A stretch of 64,000 bases of DNA from Aphrophora alni (GCA_963513935.1 OY740769.1:105379762-105443761); one strand, 5' to 3'. Positions 1 through 12,253 are shown, counted from the first letter of the stretch. Program-made: numbers and translations. The notes: generated from the sequence alone by a model not told the origin.

Positions 1-23
1 CATATTCCAGAGCACGGACACCA

Positions 24-230
24 TATTCGTTGTCTGAGGGGTGATCCCCTTGGGACGAGGATTGCCTCCGTGGTCTGTTGGATAATCCCGACAGCATCCT
101 TGTACATTGTCTGAAGGCTTAACTCTTCAGGACGAATGTTCTAACATCTGAGTGGTCTAGCGGGTGATCCTGGCAGCACTCTACCTTGTTCGTTGTCCGA
201 GGGCTGATTCCACTAGGAAGAACTTTCCTT
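24..230. repeat. Diverged tandem repeat, about 2.5 units of 75-86 bp
   Basis: The phrase TTCGTTGTCTGAGGGGTGAT recurs in altered form at about 27, 102 and 188, each followed by a CCTTGGGACGA-like stretch and (twice) by a GTGGTCT...ATCC...CAGCA phrase. It is much more GC-rich than the AT-rich DNA that follows. No open frame is shared by the units. Origin unknown; it may be the edge of a longer repeat running off the window. Confidence 0.6.
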
Positions 231-1974
231 CTAAATTCCTACTACATCATTTCTACTGAATGCGCACATTGTCAAAGCCCTTCTGATACCTGAGAAATAG
301 TACTTCTAGTCTCTTTCACAAACTACCAAGCCCTGACAATTAGAATATCATAGATTTTCTTAAACAGCATAGATGAAGGAAGAGGGAAGTGGCTAATAGG
401 GCTAGGAAGAAAAGATCTGAGACTGATAAAATAATAGGAAATTGTGTATGAAATAGTTGTTTCTCAATCTTTGGGAAGAAGAATCTATCTGCATGTGATT
501 GTCCACTTTTTAGAATCACTATAAATTCCCTACATGAGAAAAACCAGGGTCAGGAACAATAATAAACAATTTAACAAGTTTTATTGGGATTTAGTTTTAT
601 TTTACTTTGTATACGGATCAAATAGTAGGATAATCAACACTGAGTCATTAGAAGAAATGGGGGTTAATACAAAGTTGATAAATTCTATTTCACATCCTAG
701 ACAAATAGTTCATCCTTGCAAACTTGTGTAATATAATTTTGTGGTTATATATAAAGTAGTTTGTTCAATTTTATGTCATTTATTTGGTTTCAAATCGTGT
801 AAATCACTTACTTTACACACAGAGAAATTCTCATCTATTTGATGCAAAAGTAACTAATATCTTTCTGAAGTATAATTTGAACGGGTTTGTGTTTTTTCTC
901 AAGAAGAGAAAAATGTTGTTGAATTTTAACATCAGTCTTGAATCTTACCCACATTATTTATTTCAATCTCAAAATCTTTATAATTTTGAGTTACTAGCCT
1001 ATCATATAAAAAATGTTTTATATTTAGTTACTGGATTTTCATATTAAAGCTAATACATTTACAATTTTTTAAATAATTTTATTGATTGTAACAATACAAC
1101 ACTCCTAATATATAAATATAAATAACGTTCTAAAATGATAAAATTAATTAATATATGTACATTATTTTTACCTGCATTAAACTTTCATACATAAACACTA
1201 AATGTACTTATTTATCTACCTCAATAGTACAACTTATAAAATACAGTCACGATGCTTATATTTCTTTATAAATATTATCTCATGTGAATGTATTATTCTT
1301 TTTACATATTAAAATAGAAATTTTTAAAAATAAGAGATTTATTCCTAATTTTACTACGTAAAAAAAACAAAAAAACATGAATCATTTTTGTTTACATTTT
1401 TAATATCATAATAATTGACATGCCCAACATAATATTTTCCATAGAGTTTTTCAATTTTGAATTTTTATTCTAAAATAATGCAAAATTTGTTTACATGAAT
1501 AAGTTTATTCAATAAAATACACATAAACTACATAAAAAAACTACATTTATATAATTTTGATTTTCAAAGTTCAAATAAAATTGAACCTAAAACACCTTTT
1601 TGAAATTTGAAATTTCCAGAATGTTAGTATTTACTACAGCCAATAATTCTTCATAAAATTTGGTTAAATCATTGACATCTTAAGATGAGTTATAACTCAT
1701 TAAAAAATCGTCCCAGGTAACACTTGTGGAAAATTTTAATATTTTTCTATTAGGTAGCTCATAGTTTCTTAAATAAAAATCATATCAGTGATAGAGAGAG
1801 AATGTTTAGTGAGAATAGTTAGAAATCAGTTCAAAAGCAATCATTTTAATAAGAACACACACACACACTCACACAGACACATGAATTCATATTTATGTAG
1901 AAAACTCTCAGCAGGTTTAAGGTTTGTTTTCTTAGAAGCGACAGTAGCAATAACGACACAGCCATTGTCACTCT
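231..1974. other. AT-rich DNA without recognised gene
   Basis: About 1.7 kb lying 3' of the large gene. The open frames here are short, AT-driven and without recognisable domains. A short CA-type run lies at 1857-1880. Nothing else was recognised. Confidence 0.6.
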
Positions 1975-1982
1975 ACTACTGT

Positions 1983-2338
1983 GAGGGCCGGATTTAGCAT
2001 TTTGGCGCCCCTAGGCTCAATAATTTTGCCAACCCCTAGTCTGGTTAAAGTTACTTCCCCAAAAACCTTTATTATTAAATTATATCAGGCCTATATGTTA
2101 ATTACTTAAACACCACTCCAAGATGTAATTTTACCATTGCAAGTTTTTTGAGTAATTTACTTGGTTCTGGGCTTAACAAAATGCTGTCTTAAAACACTTT
2201 TAGTAATTTTATGTATTTAAAGTTATATCTATTTATTTTTATTTCTAGATATTTAAAAATATATATTTTTTCTCTCGGTCGTGCGCCCCCTGGGAGCTTG
2301 CGCCCATAGGCCCGGGCCTATTGGGAAATCCGGCCCTG
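1983..2338. mobile_element. hAT-type MITE, 356 bp, with perfect 8-bp target duplication
   Basis: Terminal inverted repeats GAGGGCCGGATTT (left) and AAATCCGGCCCTG (right) differ only in the outermost base. The 8-bp word ACTACTGT sits directly outside both ends (1975-1982 and 2339-2346). An 8-bp duplication and CAGGG-type ends are hAT hallmarks. The interior has GC-rich ends (GGCGCCCCTAGG; CATAGGCCCGGGCC) and an AT-rich middle with no coding capacity, so it is non-autonomous. Confidence 0.88.
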
Positions 2339-2346
2339 ACTACTGT

Positions 2347-5300
2347 TACAACGGACTATTAAAATGACATTCGTACGTTTCAATTTTCCTACATGTTTTG
2401 ATAACTAGAGTCAATGTGTTTGATTGGGAAGCAGTAAAAAATTCAGTTGTTAGCATTTCTTTGTCTATTCTACTCTTATCAATCATTGGTTTCAATACTA
2501 TTTTTTCTTTTTGTGTGTGAAGAAAATGAAAAAATAATTACAGAATGAAAGAAAGGAAGTATTATATCATTTATTTTGCATCAGAACTGATTAAGTAATT
2601 TTTTTCCTTCTTTAGATCTGGGTAGGAGCATAGTTCAGTTGGCTGAGAGCTCACTTATTTAGTCAAAATTCATAATATTGAAAGGATCCCAGTCAGGTTC
2701 AAGCCTATTTGATGGCGTTGAATTTTTCCTTGTGTTACCTAGTTCTTTTTTATCATTAGTCTAATGGGCATAAAGTTTTAATAGACATTACCGGTATGTA
2801 ACAAAAATCAAAATTCTTTATATCTTCTCTGATCAAACACATCATAGTGTAGTGTGTTCTGATCTGAACAAAATAAAATAGTACACTGTTCAATATAAAA
2901 TGTTCATTAAACTCTACATCATCTTCTCTCAGATGTTGTTATTTAATTTGAGAAAAACATTCCACCTAATATCTAGTGTTCTCGTTGTATTTGGAGAAAA
3001 AAAAAAAATACAATTATAAGTAAAATTCACTCCCTCATTTTATAAGTAATATTCCAATACATAAGTAAGAAGTTTTTTCTTTCCTTTTACTCAAACTCAC
3101 AACAAAAGTAATCAAACTCCGTACTATTACAAAACCCTGTAATGAGTGCTGTAGTAATCCTTTGAAACATAGGTAGAGATGGTTGTAAAATAACACCTCA
3201 GCATTATATTTGCAATTATTTTGGAGCAACGATTTTAGAATAATTGAGAGTTGTTGCAAAACAAACTTAAATTTCTAGAAAGTAACGTGTAGTAAGATTA
3301 GCATCTGACAAGTATAAAATGTAATTTTAGAATTACTGATGTAGCGAAACAGTAATGAAAACATAAAAGAAAGTTAGCGTATTTGTTCAGGAGCCTGTTA
3401 TATATATAAGTTATTATATATAATCAATTATAAGTTATAACTGATAAAATAAGCTTATAAAATCAAAGTTCTGTTTTATAAAATATAAGTTTTTTAAATA
3501 TTTTATAAGTATTGAGACGTAAGTTATTAATTTTATTATAAGTGTATCAGTCCTATCTGTTTCATAAAAATAAAAGACTTATAATTCAGGCTTGAAATTT
3601 AGGGGTAAAATTTAAGCCTGTTTATACTGAAAATAATTTATAAGTGGTATCTTGGAGTGTTGTAACTTTATTCCTTGGAGTGTTTTGCTTATCTGTTAAA
3701 ATTAAAAAAAAAAAAATATAATACATTCTATGATTAAAATCGGTCTATCGTTTGGGTCTTACTAAATGAATGCGAGACATATATAAGAAAGGCAGTATCT
3801 CAAAATTCACTTTTTTTTTTACAAAATGACTCTAAAACTGATATTTCGGTAATAACTCAACATAGACTGTCAACCCACTACACTTACTTCATACTATATT
3901 GCAGGCCATGTAATTTTGTAGACTTTACTGAAGTTGGCGGTAAGAAATGTAGGAAATTTGGCTCTTATGCGATTCTGAGTGCACAAAAAACACTCAGAAT
4001 AGTTTAATGATAAAATATTGTATTCCATAAAGAATAGTGTATTATATGAAAATATAATATATTTTTATGAACATAGACAAAATATAATAATTTTCATTTT
4101 GGGTTTTTCCCTTACTTAGGGGCAAAACATACTCTGATGTGTATATTTGATTTTGGAGAGATCGAAATGCATGCATAGTTATCTTGCTTTTATTTTTCTT
4201 CAAAATTTTGATTGTCATCTACAAATTAAAAAAAAAAGAAAAAGATAACATAAAATGATTTTGTAAAGTAAAAGTGACTTTACTATGCAAATGCAACATT
4301 TAAAAGTGAGCCTTGTTGTATAAAAAACATAACTGAATTGTGATATTATTAACCTTTAAATGAAATATATAAATCTAAACAATTTCTATGTACAACACAT
4401 TTGTTAGCTTACTTTTATGAAAATAAGCTATGATTATTATTAAAAACTAGTTATGTTCATGTTTGGCATCTTTATTAGGTACTTATATCATATAAAATAA
4501 TCAGTTATCATATTTTAATGTAAATGGAAGAAAGAGAACTATATATAACAATGTATTTTTTACACATAGGATCTAAAATCTACCTTTTTAAATATTGTGT
4601 ATAACAAACAATTTAAATTGCTTTCGATGTTTTAGCTTAGGCCTATCAAATTAAAACAACAAACTGGAATCATATGAATCAGATATTTGGAAGTATTTCA
4701 TATTTAATTACCTTCTACTCTAGACATTCAGATTCTTTTTAAAACAAGAAGATAATTTAATGAATTTTCAACTTTTTCATTAGCTGGATTATGAAAGGGT
4801 GCTGGTATATACAGTATTTGTCCAGGGTTTATGATTCCTCTATAAATTTAACTATAGAATGTTAACAAATATCTAATTATTACTATTGAATATAATATAA
4901 AAAGAATTATGTGATTAAAAAAAAAAAAAAAAAAAAAAAATGTAATATCTGTTCATGATACTTCAGTTCATACAGTGTAAGTTGTCTAATATGAATGTAA
5001 TACATGGGGTATCCTTAAGTTTGTTGTTTAACTGTAGATAATAAAAAAAATGGTAAATGATATCAACTAATTTGAAAAGTGCATATAGGGATGTTGGTCT
5101 ATAATGATTGATTCTGGGAATGTTTGTAACCACAATGTTTACTTGATTAATCACATAGATATTTTAGTAGTTGACTTTAAAACACTGTAAAATGCTTAAA
5201 AACTAACAAATATTGAATAGTATATAATATTATATAAATATATATTATGTAGCACCATTAATATTTATAATACTTTTGATATAAATGGAAGTAATAAATA

Positions 5301-5419
5301 ACATCATAATAACATAATATGAAAGAGTTCACACATTATTATTCCACATTTTCTGTATATTGAAATATTTGAGCATTCCTTTTCTATAAAAATTAAAGAT
5401 TTGTGCTCATGTGATCGAG
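2347..5419. other. AT-rich 3' flank of the gene
   Basis: Contains a possible tRNA-derived SINE (2622-2720) and a 24-bp poly(A) run near 4917-4940. If exon 19 is right, the 3' UTR occupies the right part. A 74-codon minus-strand frame at 3035-3259 has no recognisable features. No other gene was recognised. Confidence 0.5.
2622..2720 (+). repeat. Possible tRNA-derived SINE head
   Basis: TAGTTCAGTTGGCTGAGAGC resembles a pol III A box and GGTTCAAGCC, about 55 bp downstream, resembles a B box, in the order and orientation of a tRNA-derived promoter. The spacing is longer than in most tRNAs and no cloverleaf closes, so a SINE or tRNA relic is more likely than a tRNA gene. Confidence 0.35.
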
Positions 5420-5457
5420 TTAGTGATTTCCATTTTTTGGTTGTTCACTTCTTGAAT
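5420..5457 (-). CDS. Exon 19: putative terminal coding exon with TAA stop
   Basis: A good acceptor (CATTGTTTCAG) lies at 5458-5468. With the phase 1 left by exon 18 the sequence reads DSRSEQPKNGNH and stops at TAA (5420-5422). The tail is too short to confirm by coding bias, and the 3.4-kb intron leaves room for other choices, so this is the least certain join. No obvious AATAAA lies close by on the minus strand; the nearest clear AATAAA (minus) is near 4471-4476. Confidence 0.45.
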
Positions 5458-5629
5458 CTGAAACAATGAATTAATTTTAATGAAGATAGGAGTGATCTCG
5501 GACTTATGAGTTGTAACAAAATGTAAGTTTTAAATCTAATGGAACAGTCAAATTTTTCATAAAACGATATAGCTTCAATGGTTTTTGAAATCAAATAATA
5601 TTTTTGTTTCTTGTTGTTTAAATACAGAA

Positions 5630-6242
5630 AACAGAAAGTACTGTATAGTATTGGGTGATTTTAATGTTGATTTGTTAATAAAAATATTAAAAAATTTAAT
5701 GGTTAATTATTATGGATTTAGTGCAACTATATATGAAGCTACCAAAATTAATAAAGTTTAGTCTTCATCCATAGATAATGTTAATATAAACTTCCAACCA
5801 AAAAAATATGAAATTTGAAATATTGTTTCAGACATTGTTGATCACTTTGGTGAAATGGTGGTTTTATATACCTATAGTAATTGAGAACAATTTTATCCTG
5901 GATTCAAGTAAAAAAAAAAAGGTACTAACTAAAATGGGGACTGAGATGTTAAAGGTATATTTGTGTACAGTTGGATGGGATGACATTTTGTTGAATCAGT
6001 TGGTTGGTGAAGATGTTAATACTTTTATAAATACTATTGAGTCATTTATGACATTATGCTTTCCAAATAAGAAAATTACTCATGAATGGAATTTGAATGA
6101 GGTTTCATGGTTTATTAAACATATGAAATTAATGACAGTGCACTATCAAGTTCTAAAGGATATAGATAGAATGTTAAGGACTGAATCAAGCAAATTAAAA
6201 GTTTTAAAAATTATAAACTGTTGGATAATTTCCTGTACATAG
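5630..6242 (+). pseudogene. LINE ORF2 fragment: end of endonuclease and linker to RT
   Basis: Around 5650 one frame reads IGDFNVDLL, the GDFN box of AP-type LINE endonucleases, followed by YGFSATIYEATKIN and, after an in-frame stop, SSSIDN, which match the endonuclease C-terminus layout. The open frame 5808-6242 (144 codons) continues with HEWNLNEVSWFIKHMKL, like the W-[IL]-T-x-x-[IL]-K segment between endonuclease and RT. No RT core follows. A dead fragment in the last intron on the opposite strand to the gene. Clade not determined. Confidence 0.6.
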
Positions 6243-6318
6243 AAGTTGTGAAGTTGCCAAGGGTCTCTCTACATGCTAAGAAAATTGAAGCCTGTGGTGG
6301 ATGATAAAGTGTTGCTTG

Positions 6319-7135
6319 TAGTGCTGTGTCCGTTAACGGGTAACAGCTAACCGTCAACGTTGACCATCGTCAACGCTCAATGCAGTTGACAAAGTAATGC
6401 ATTAGCTGCTAACGTTGATCAACTATTTAGTGCTTGTAGGTGACGCATCAATGGTTGTTTGTTAGCGCCAGCAGCCCACTCGATGCGTGCGCATCCTGCT
6501 ACATGTAAACCTCTCAGTCGTCGGTTAGTTTAGTTGAGCAACTAAAGCGAATAAATTAACGTCTACGTTTATTCATCAACAAATCAACGTAATGTTTCTG
6601 CTGTAGCCTACTATTTTACAGTTTGTTTTTACTAAATCTTAAACTGGATAATACGAAAATAGTGTGTTGTAAATAACTTTAGTTTTAGCTGAAATTTTTA
6701 CTACCAACCATCTACTGATAAAAATATTTTTCATATTTATTTGTGTGGGTTTTTTGCTATCCTTTGAAACGATCATATACAAAATTTTAAACTTATTGTT
6801 GTAACAGCAATATTAGAATATAGTTTATGGTAGTAAATAGTAATACAAATACTGTAACTCCAAAACTTATTCCTCTGTAAATAATCAGTTAATTAATCAG
6901 TTATTATAATCAATTATTACAATAATTCCAATGCGTGATAAAATAGGCGATTCTAAGAAACAGGTGACAGTCAATTGATGACTAGAGCCTTCTCACTTCT
7001 AACTGAGCACATGCACACTGAACATAGACGCTTGGTCTTCTGTTCTGTCTGGCATGTTAACGTTAGCAGTTTTTTTCAAGCTCAACGTTAACTGGTGTTG
7101 ACTTTGACCGTTGTTAGCGTTAATGCCCACCACTA
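6319..7135. mobile_element. Non-autonomous hAT element, 817 bp
   Basis: The ends read TAGTGCTGTG... and ...GCCCACCACTA, an imperfect inverted repeat of the hAT TAGTGGTGGGC type. They are flanked by GTTGCTTG (6311-6318) and ATTGCTTG (7136-7143), an 8-bp target duplication with 7 of 8 matching. The subterminal regions carry many copies of the AACGTTRAC/GTTAACG word in both orientations, as expected for transposase-binding sites. No open frame of note. Confidence 0.75.
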
Positions 7136-7359
7136 ATTGCTTGCATGTAATTTTGCTCATATTCATTCATATTTAGCATAACTTAAACACTACAAAATTA
7201 GTGTTATTATCTAACGGTACAGTATTAAACTCTTAATTTTGTTAATATTGCTAAATACCAGAAATTAATAAGTTACGAGTGTTGTTATGTTATCATTAAT
7301 GCATAACTATTGATGGACAGTAGTTCGAAAAAGTCTTTAAATTTATTATTTTAGTCTAT

Positions 7360-7575
7360 TTATTTTTCCATCAACTACAACCTCTTGGCTATTCAGCCAT
7401 TCTCAAGTATGCTACTGGTCAGGATGTATTTTCCTTTGTCAAGTTCATAAACACTTACTGTGTATATGTTGCTAATGTACTGTAAGTATTTATGAACTTG
7501 ACAAATGAATACATCCAGCCCAGTACTTGAGAATGGCTGAATAGCTCTAATGGCTGTCATTGAACGGAAAAATAG
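7360..7575. repeat. Foldback element with hammerhead-like half-motifs on both arms
   Basis: Two arms of about 100 bp are inverted copies: TTGGCTATTCAGCCATTCTC at 7385 onward and its diverged complement near 7527-7550, with CAAGTTCATAAACACTTAC facing GTAAGTATTTATGAACTTG around a 23-bp centre. Each arm read outward contains TTGAGAAT followed by GGCTGAATAGC(C), the same core and hairpin found at 9843-9887 (minus), but the GAAAC box is degraded here. Confidence 0.7.
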
Positions 7576-8814
7576 GAATATTGAAGATGGTAAGGCCTAT
7601 AATCAACTATAGATTATAATCAATATTCAGTGGTGACAACCAAACATTATAATTTGTATTATTACTATTAATTTTTTACTTGTAACTTATATATTTCTTA
7701 TATCTTTTGGTTTATAAATATTCAATTTTTTGGTTGCAAATACCCATAATGTTCATTGTTTATATCTATTGTGAATCATTGTAAAAATTAAAGTGTTTAT
7801 TAAAAAAACCCCACCATACATTTTATTTTGGTAAGAAGTATGAAATTTTTTTAACATTTTTTTTATTAGATCTCTTATAACTAAAACGATTTCACAGCAT
7901 AATAATTTTAAAATAGTGATATTTTTGTGGAACATCTTATATAAATGCTGTGATTTAAGGAACCTCAAATACACGAATTGGTGGTAACTTGTATTTTTAT
8001 ATTGACCAAAGTGTCATATACATAATTCAAAAAAGAAACTGCTTCCGAAAGGTTTCGAAGACTTTTGTACCACTACGGCCTAATCTACGTAAACCAACTT
8101 TGTGAAGGAAGAATGCAAACTGCAGGGTGCTGCTGAATAATCGAGTCAGTTCAGTCCACTTGTGTCCATAAGAGAAAAAGAGAAGTCGGGATGGGGTGGA
8201 GCTTCTTGGAAAACAATAGGAAGGAGTGGAAAGGCTCTCCTAAGAGACCGCTCTTATTAGGATGGTGAATACTGCAATGTGAATACAGTACACACAGGTG
8301 AATACAGTATTGTCTAGTGGATTTAAGTTGTCTGCATTGCTTGTCGTACACCCTTAATAAGCTTTCAAAGACACAGACAAAAAGTCTAACCTATTTTTTT
8401 TTTTTTACATATTGCATTCCAAAAATTTTACTATAAATAGTTTTGAGGGAATAATAGAAATTTTTTAGGAAAGACTCCAACCTGTTGGAATTAATTTATA
8501 AATTGTGTAAATACCTTTTTTTAAGATGTCTGTTATAAAACAGTCCATTATTTGGAAGTGTGCTATGAAAAAAAATAAATGAAGTCAACCTTAAAAAATA
8601 CCACAGTACTGGAGAATGAAATGATAGTAATAAGTGGCCATTGGGCTATAAAGTTTTTTGAAAAAAAATGAATAAACAAAATAAACTTGCACATCTATAT
8701 TAAAAAACAATAGATTTCTTCTTCAAACAAGTATAATTTGTAAACTATTTATATAACTAAAAGTAAAATGTAAGTTTTAAAAAATAAATATATTAAATTT
8801 TACTTAAACTATAC
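7576..8814. other. Intron 18 remainder
   Basis: AT-rich intronic DNA. A less AT-rich stretch at about 8030-8390 has a 66-codon minus-strand frame without recognisable domain and looks like an unidentified repeat. Nothing else recognised. Confidence 0.4.
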
Positions 8815-8963
8815 CTTTGTGCTTTCTGATGCTATGTTCTAACTGTTGACGTAATGAGGTAGCACTAAAAGGATTTGAAGATTCTGGTGCAGATGTAATA
8901 AAAGGTGGAGGTGGAGGTGGAGGAGGTATCACACTCTGCTTTACAGATAACTGTTTTTCTCTT
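8815..8963 (-). CDS. Exon 18: polyproline exon
   Basis: A 149-bp exon (entry phase 2, exit phase 1), acceptor TTATGTTATAG, donor GTATAG. It encodes REKQLSVKQSVI, eight consecutive prolines, FITSAPESSNPFSATS and a helical SLRQQLEHSIRKHK. The proline run could bind SH3, WW or profilin-type partners; that is an inference from composition. Confidence 0.83.
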
Positions 8964-10982
8964 CTATAACATAAGCATATTTCACTTACAGTACAAAACT
9001 TAATTGGACAATATTTTTATGTTGAAGCTTAAACTGTAATGAGGTCTGGTGTAGCTGACATGTAGGTGATAGGGCATTTGAGATGAAAATGTAGTAATTA
9101 GTTTTTATCTTAATAAAACATTAGATTTGCATCAATTAGTCTGTTTAAAATAGTTTTATTAGAAAGATATACTAGTTTTCAGTTAAGCAGTTCAACTTAT
9201 CTATTAGATAAAATGGTATATTTATGCAGTATAGATAGAATCAAAATAACTTCTAAAACCATCTTACATGAAATAAATCGTAAGCATAATTTTTTAATAA
9301 TTTACCGAGAGCTGATGTGGCATAGTGGATGAAGATATAGTGGCTAATTAGCCATAGTGGCTAAAATAATATTGTGTTTTTGAGTTTGCTCTAAGTTGAT
9401 AGCATTGGATCTTGAAGTAATATTTCTGTCTGTGTTGATTTCAATGTACACAATAGTACAACTATTTTTACCATTTAAAATAGATCAATTTCACATAAAT
9501 CCAAGCATAACTCCTAAATAATACATGTAGTAATATTAATGATTACAAAGAGAGAGGAAGGATTTCAAAAATTGACTGTTTTATGATCAGTTTATTATTT
9601 AAAAAAAAAGAAGCAAAATCTGCATCATCAGTGCAACCTTATACTGAATTTCATAGTTGCACTATGTGAATGTAAATAGATATATATTTTTTATTTTGTA
9701 AACAAATTTTTGTTAAAAACTGTGCCCTTTTAAAATTTGTGAATAGACTATTTTTTTTTTATTATTGTTTATGTTCGCCATACCGACTATTGTTTATTAA
9801 GTCAACTTTTTTGAACTTACTGTCCAATAGTCTTATTTAAAACTTCCAACGACGGCCGTTCGGCTATTCAGCCATTTTCAAGTTAAGGACTATTGTCCTT
9901 CGTCATTATAAAATTAAAAGCACATATTACACGTAAAAACACTTATGCACACTAGTTCACAAATATTAACGAATACACGCTTGCACATTTTTAGTGCTTG
10001 TGGTCTGTTCACTGTCCACTAAATTAATAAGTTAGTTTGTGGGACAAAATAATAATATATAATTATTTTCATCTAAAAGTGACTCTTACTTGAACTATAA
10101 GTGTATGCTGGTTCATAAGACTTACATAATTATTAAACAGATTTTAAATGAGATTCTTACTTGAACTACTTGTGTAAGATGAGTGAGGTGATGATGATGA
10201 CAAAACAATACTAGTCTTTTGGTTTAGAAACTACTCTATGAGCCTTTTACTTACCTACACTTGCACACACCCACAACCACAAACACCTATGCTCTTCAAA
10301 TAATATATTTCTCATTAACAACAGTTATTCAGACCCCTAGACCGATCCTAGTTAGGCTACAACTATCCAGCTAGCTGACTCCTTTTATGACCTGTACCTG
10401 AATATGAACCACTCATATTGAACAATCATCACAAATTATCTTGTACTCTTAAAATTATTATAATAACTGGGTTTGAGGGCAATGACAGCTGAAAGTTTGG
10501 CTAAGAAGAGAACACTAGTACAGAAAAAAAAACCCAAGAGAAGTACTTTCTCTAGAAGGAAAAATTAAATCACTAAAAAATTGTCTTACCTGGAATTTAT
10601 TCATAAAATAAAAGAAAATTTAAAAGATAAACAATATTTATATATAAAAACCACATTTGTACAAGGAAATAATTATATGATCTCCAGAGAAAACATGAGT
10701 TGGAACTTTCTGTCGCTCAACTGAACACGACTGCCCATCTGAACAATTAATAAAGGTTAGTATTATTGATTTTGATAAATGCAAAATGCAACCATTCAAA
10801 AATGAATAAGTAAGGATGGTTCTTGTTCTATAATAACCTGGACATACAGAAGCAGAGAGGAAATTATCTGTTTGGGCTTGTAATAATTCTAAAAAAGTAG
10901 CGAAGAGAGAACTTGAAGAGTTCATATGTTTATGTTACTTTTATTGAAAATGAATTTAAGAGTTTATTATTTAATCAAAAAG
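8964..10982. other. Intron 17, right-to-left proximal part
   Basis: AT-rich intron. Contains the hammerhead-like copy at 9843-9887 and a possible SINE-like stretch near 9310-9470 (GGCATAGTGGATGAAG phrase). The minus-strand frame at 10638-10925 lacks splice sites in the right phase and is not supported as an exon. Confidence 0.4.
9843..9887 (-). ncRNA. Hammerhead-like motif (degenerate core)
   Basis: On the minus strand the order is CTTAAC, TTGAAAA, T, the 4-bp hairpin GGCT-GAAT-AGCC, GA, the palindrome ACGGCCGT, C, GTTGGAAG. CTT/AAG and AAC/GTT pair as a stem-I-like outer helix. Two core positions differ from the hammerhead consensus CTGANGA, so activity is unlikely; it is best read as a decayed copy of the family seen at 50470-50514. 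Confidence 0.45.
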
Positions 10983-11300
10983 TTTGCTCAGCATTTTTTA
11001 TGGGCGCCAGACTTTCGTCAAATTTAAACAAAAAATGAATTTATATCTCAGGGTCGCAAGTTCTTTTATCTGTGTACTCTACAGTGACTCTTGGTTATTA
11101 ATGAATGACACTTGAACTGAAATTTTGACATAAAAAATTATTAAACATATTCATCATCAATATGAACATACATCAAGAATAAAATATCATAAATATCAAT
11201 TACTATTAACATCCTAGTAAATTATGAATTTTAGTGCCTTTGAAGAAGGCATTTCTTTGTCAAAAATTTATTTTAGTTGAAAATCGTATTAATTAAAAAA
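10983..11300. repeat. Interspersed repeat family 2, copy 1 (GGGCGCCAG box)
   Basis: Starts TTGCTCAGC, reaches GGGCGCCAG within 25 bp, then GGGTCGCAAGTTCTTTT and, 254 bp in, CCTTTGAAGAAGG. The same words in the same order and spacing occur at 52519-52800. The repeat may extend to about 12030 (GC-richer stretch 11880-12016). It shares the GGGCGCC...GGGTCG...TTCTTT layout with the solo-LTR-like copies at 24983 and 58302. Confidence 0.55.
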
Positions 11301-12250
11301 TGAAACTTGCAAGTGTTAAGTTACTTTACTGAAGTTAAGAACTTAATTGTGAAAACTTTACTCTTTTTTCTTGAGTACAAAAATATATAAAATAAAAAAA
11401 TTAACTTTGTCCTTTATCTAAGTGATATCTGGACTAATAAAGCTTTTTTATGAGATTGATCAAATTTACTTATACTAAATACAAAGAAAAAATATATAAC
11501 ATATGGAAATTTAGATAATTGAAATATAACTTGTGGTACATGGTTTTACCAAACTGTCGAAACCCATTGTCTTTTAAGGATCATCGTTCCTCAAATCGTA
11601 GTTGTAGCGTTGAAGTACGTTTGAATACACCTTTATTTCTAATAATGTCCGTGTTATAATACTTGAGACTCAGTTCACATAACGAGTTAACATAAATGTT
11701 CATTGTTCGTACTTTGAAAACACGTGCATGAGATTGCACAACATGGTTCTGTTTCTAAAGTTTTAGTCACATACGATTCTAAAAAACACAATACTGTCTT
11801 TGTAACTCTTACAAATGTTTTTTATCATGAATAAAGCAAATTTATTACTTCCGAAACTTTTTTCTGTCTTTTTAAATAAAGTTCATAGCACAACCCAACA
11901 TAGGTCTGAAGGCAAGTAGCCCCAAATTTCGACTGAAATTTAACACGTTCTCTCGCTTTTGCGAGCATGCTTCTCCCGGTTAAACAGTTACAATCGTTCA
12001 ACACACTCCCCGCCAAAGTCCACTCTTAACTATACATAATACAAATTTAATAAACACTTTATTTAAACAATTTATTTTAAATTTATACATTATTAATTAT
12101 TTTGTTGATTTGAAATCTATTTTTATCTTAGAATTTATTTTGTTTAGTACGAAATATTACTTAATCTGGTTATCCCCACCGTTGTACCCGCTGTATTCAA
12201 ATATTTAATCAAACCATCATTTTTATATTATCACAGGCTATAATGGGAAG

Positions 12251-12253
<3 letters not shown>

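Noticed and set aside
534..1047. Two small plus-strand frames
   Set aside because: AT-driven composition, no domain, no splice or start context.
2622..2720. tRNA gene
   Set aside because: A- and B-box words are present but no cloverleaf closes and the spacing is too long; kept only as possible SINE.
3035..3259. 74-codon minus-strand frame as terminal exon
   Set aside because: No acceptor in phase 1 upstream and no conserved features; the 5420-5457 exon fits better.
10638..10925. 95-codon minus-strand frame as an extra exon of the gene
   Set aside because: No acceptor/donor pair in the required phase 2-2; internal candidate splices run into stops.
11545..11572. CTGTCGAAACCCATTGTC as hammerhead core
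   Set aside because: No CTGANGA, no stem II; only the GAAAC word matches.
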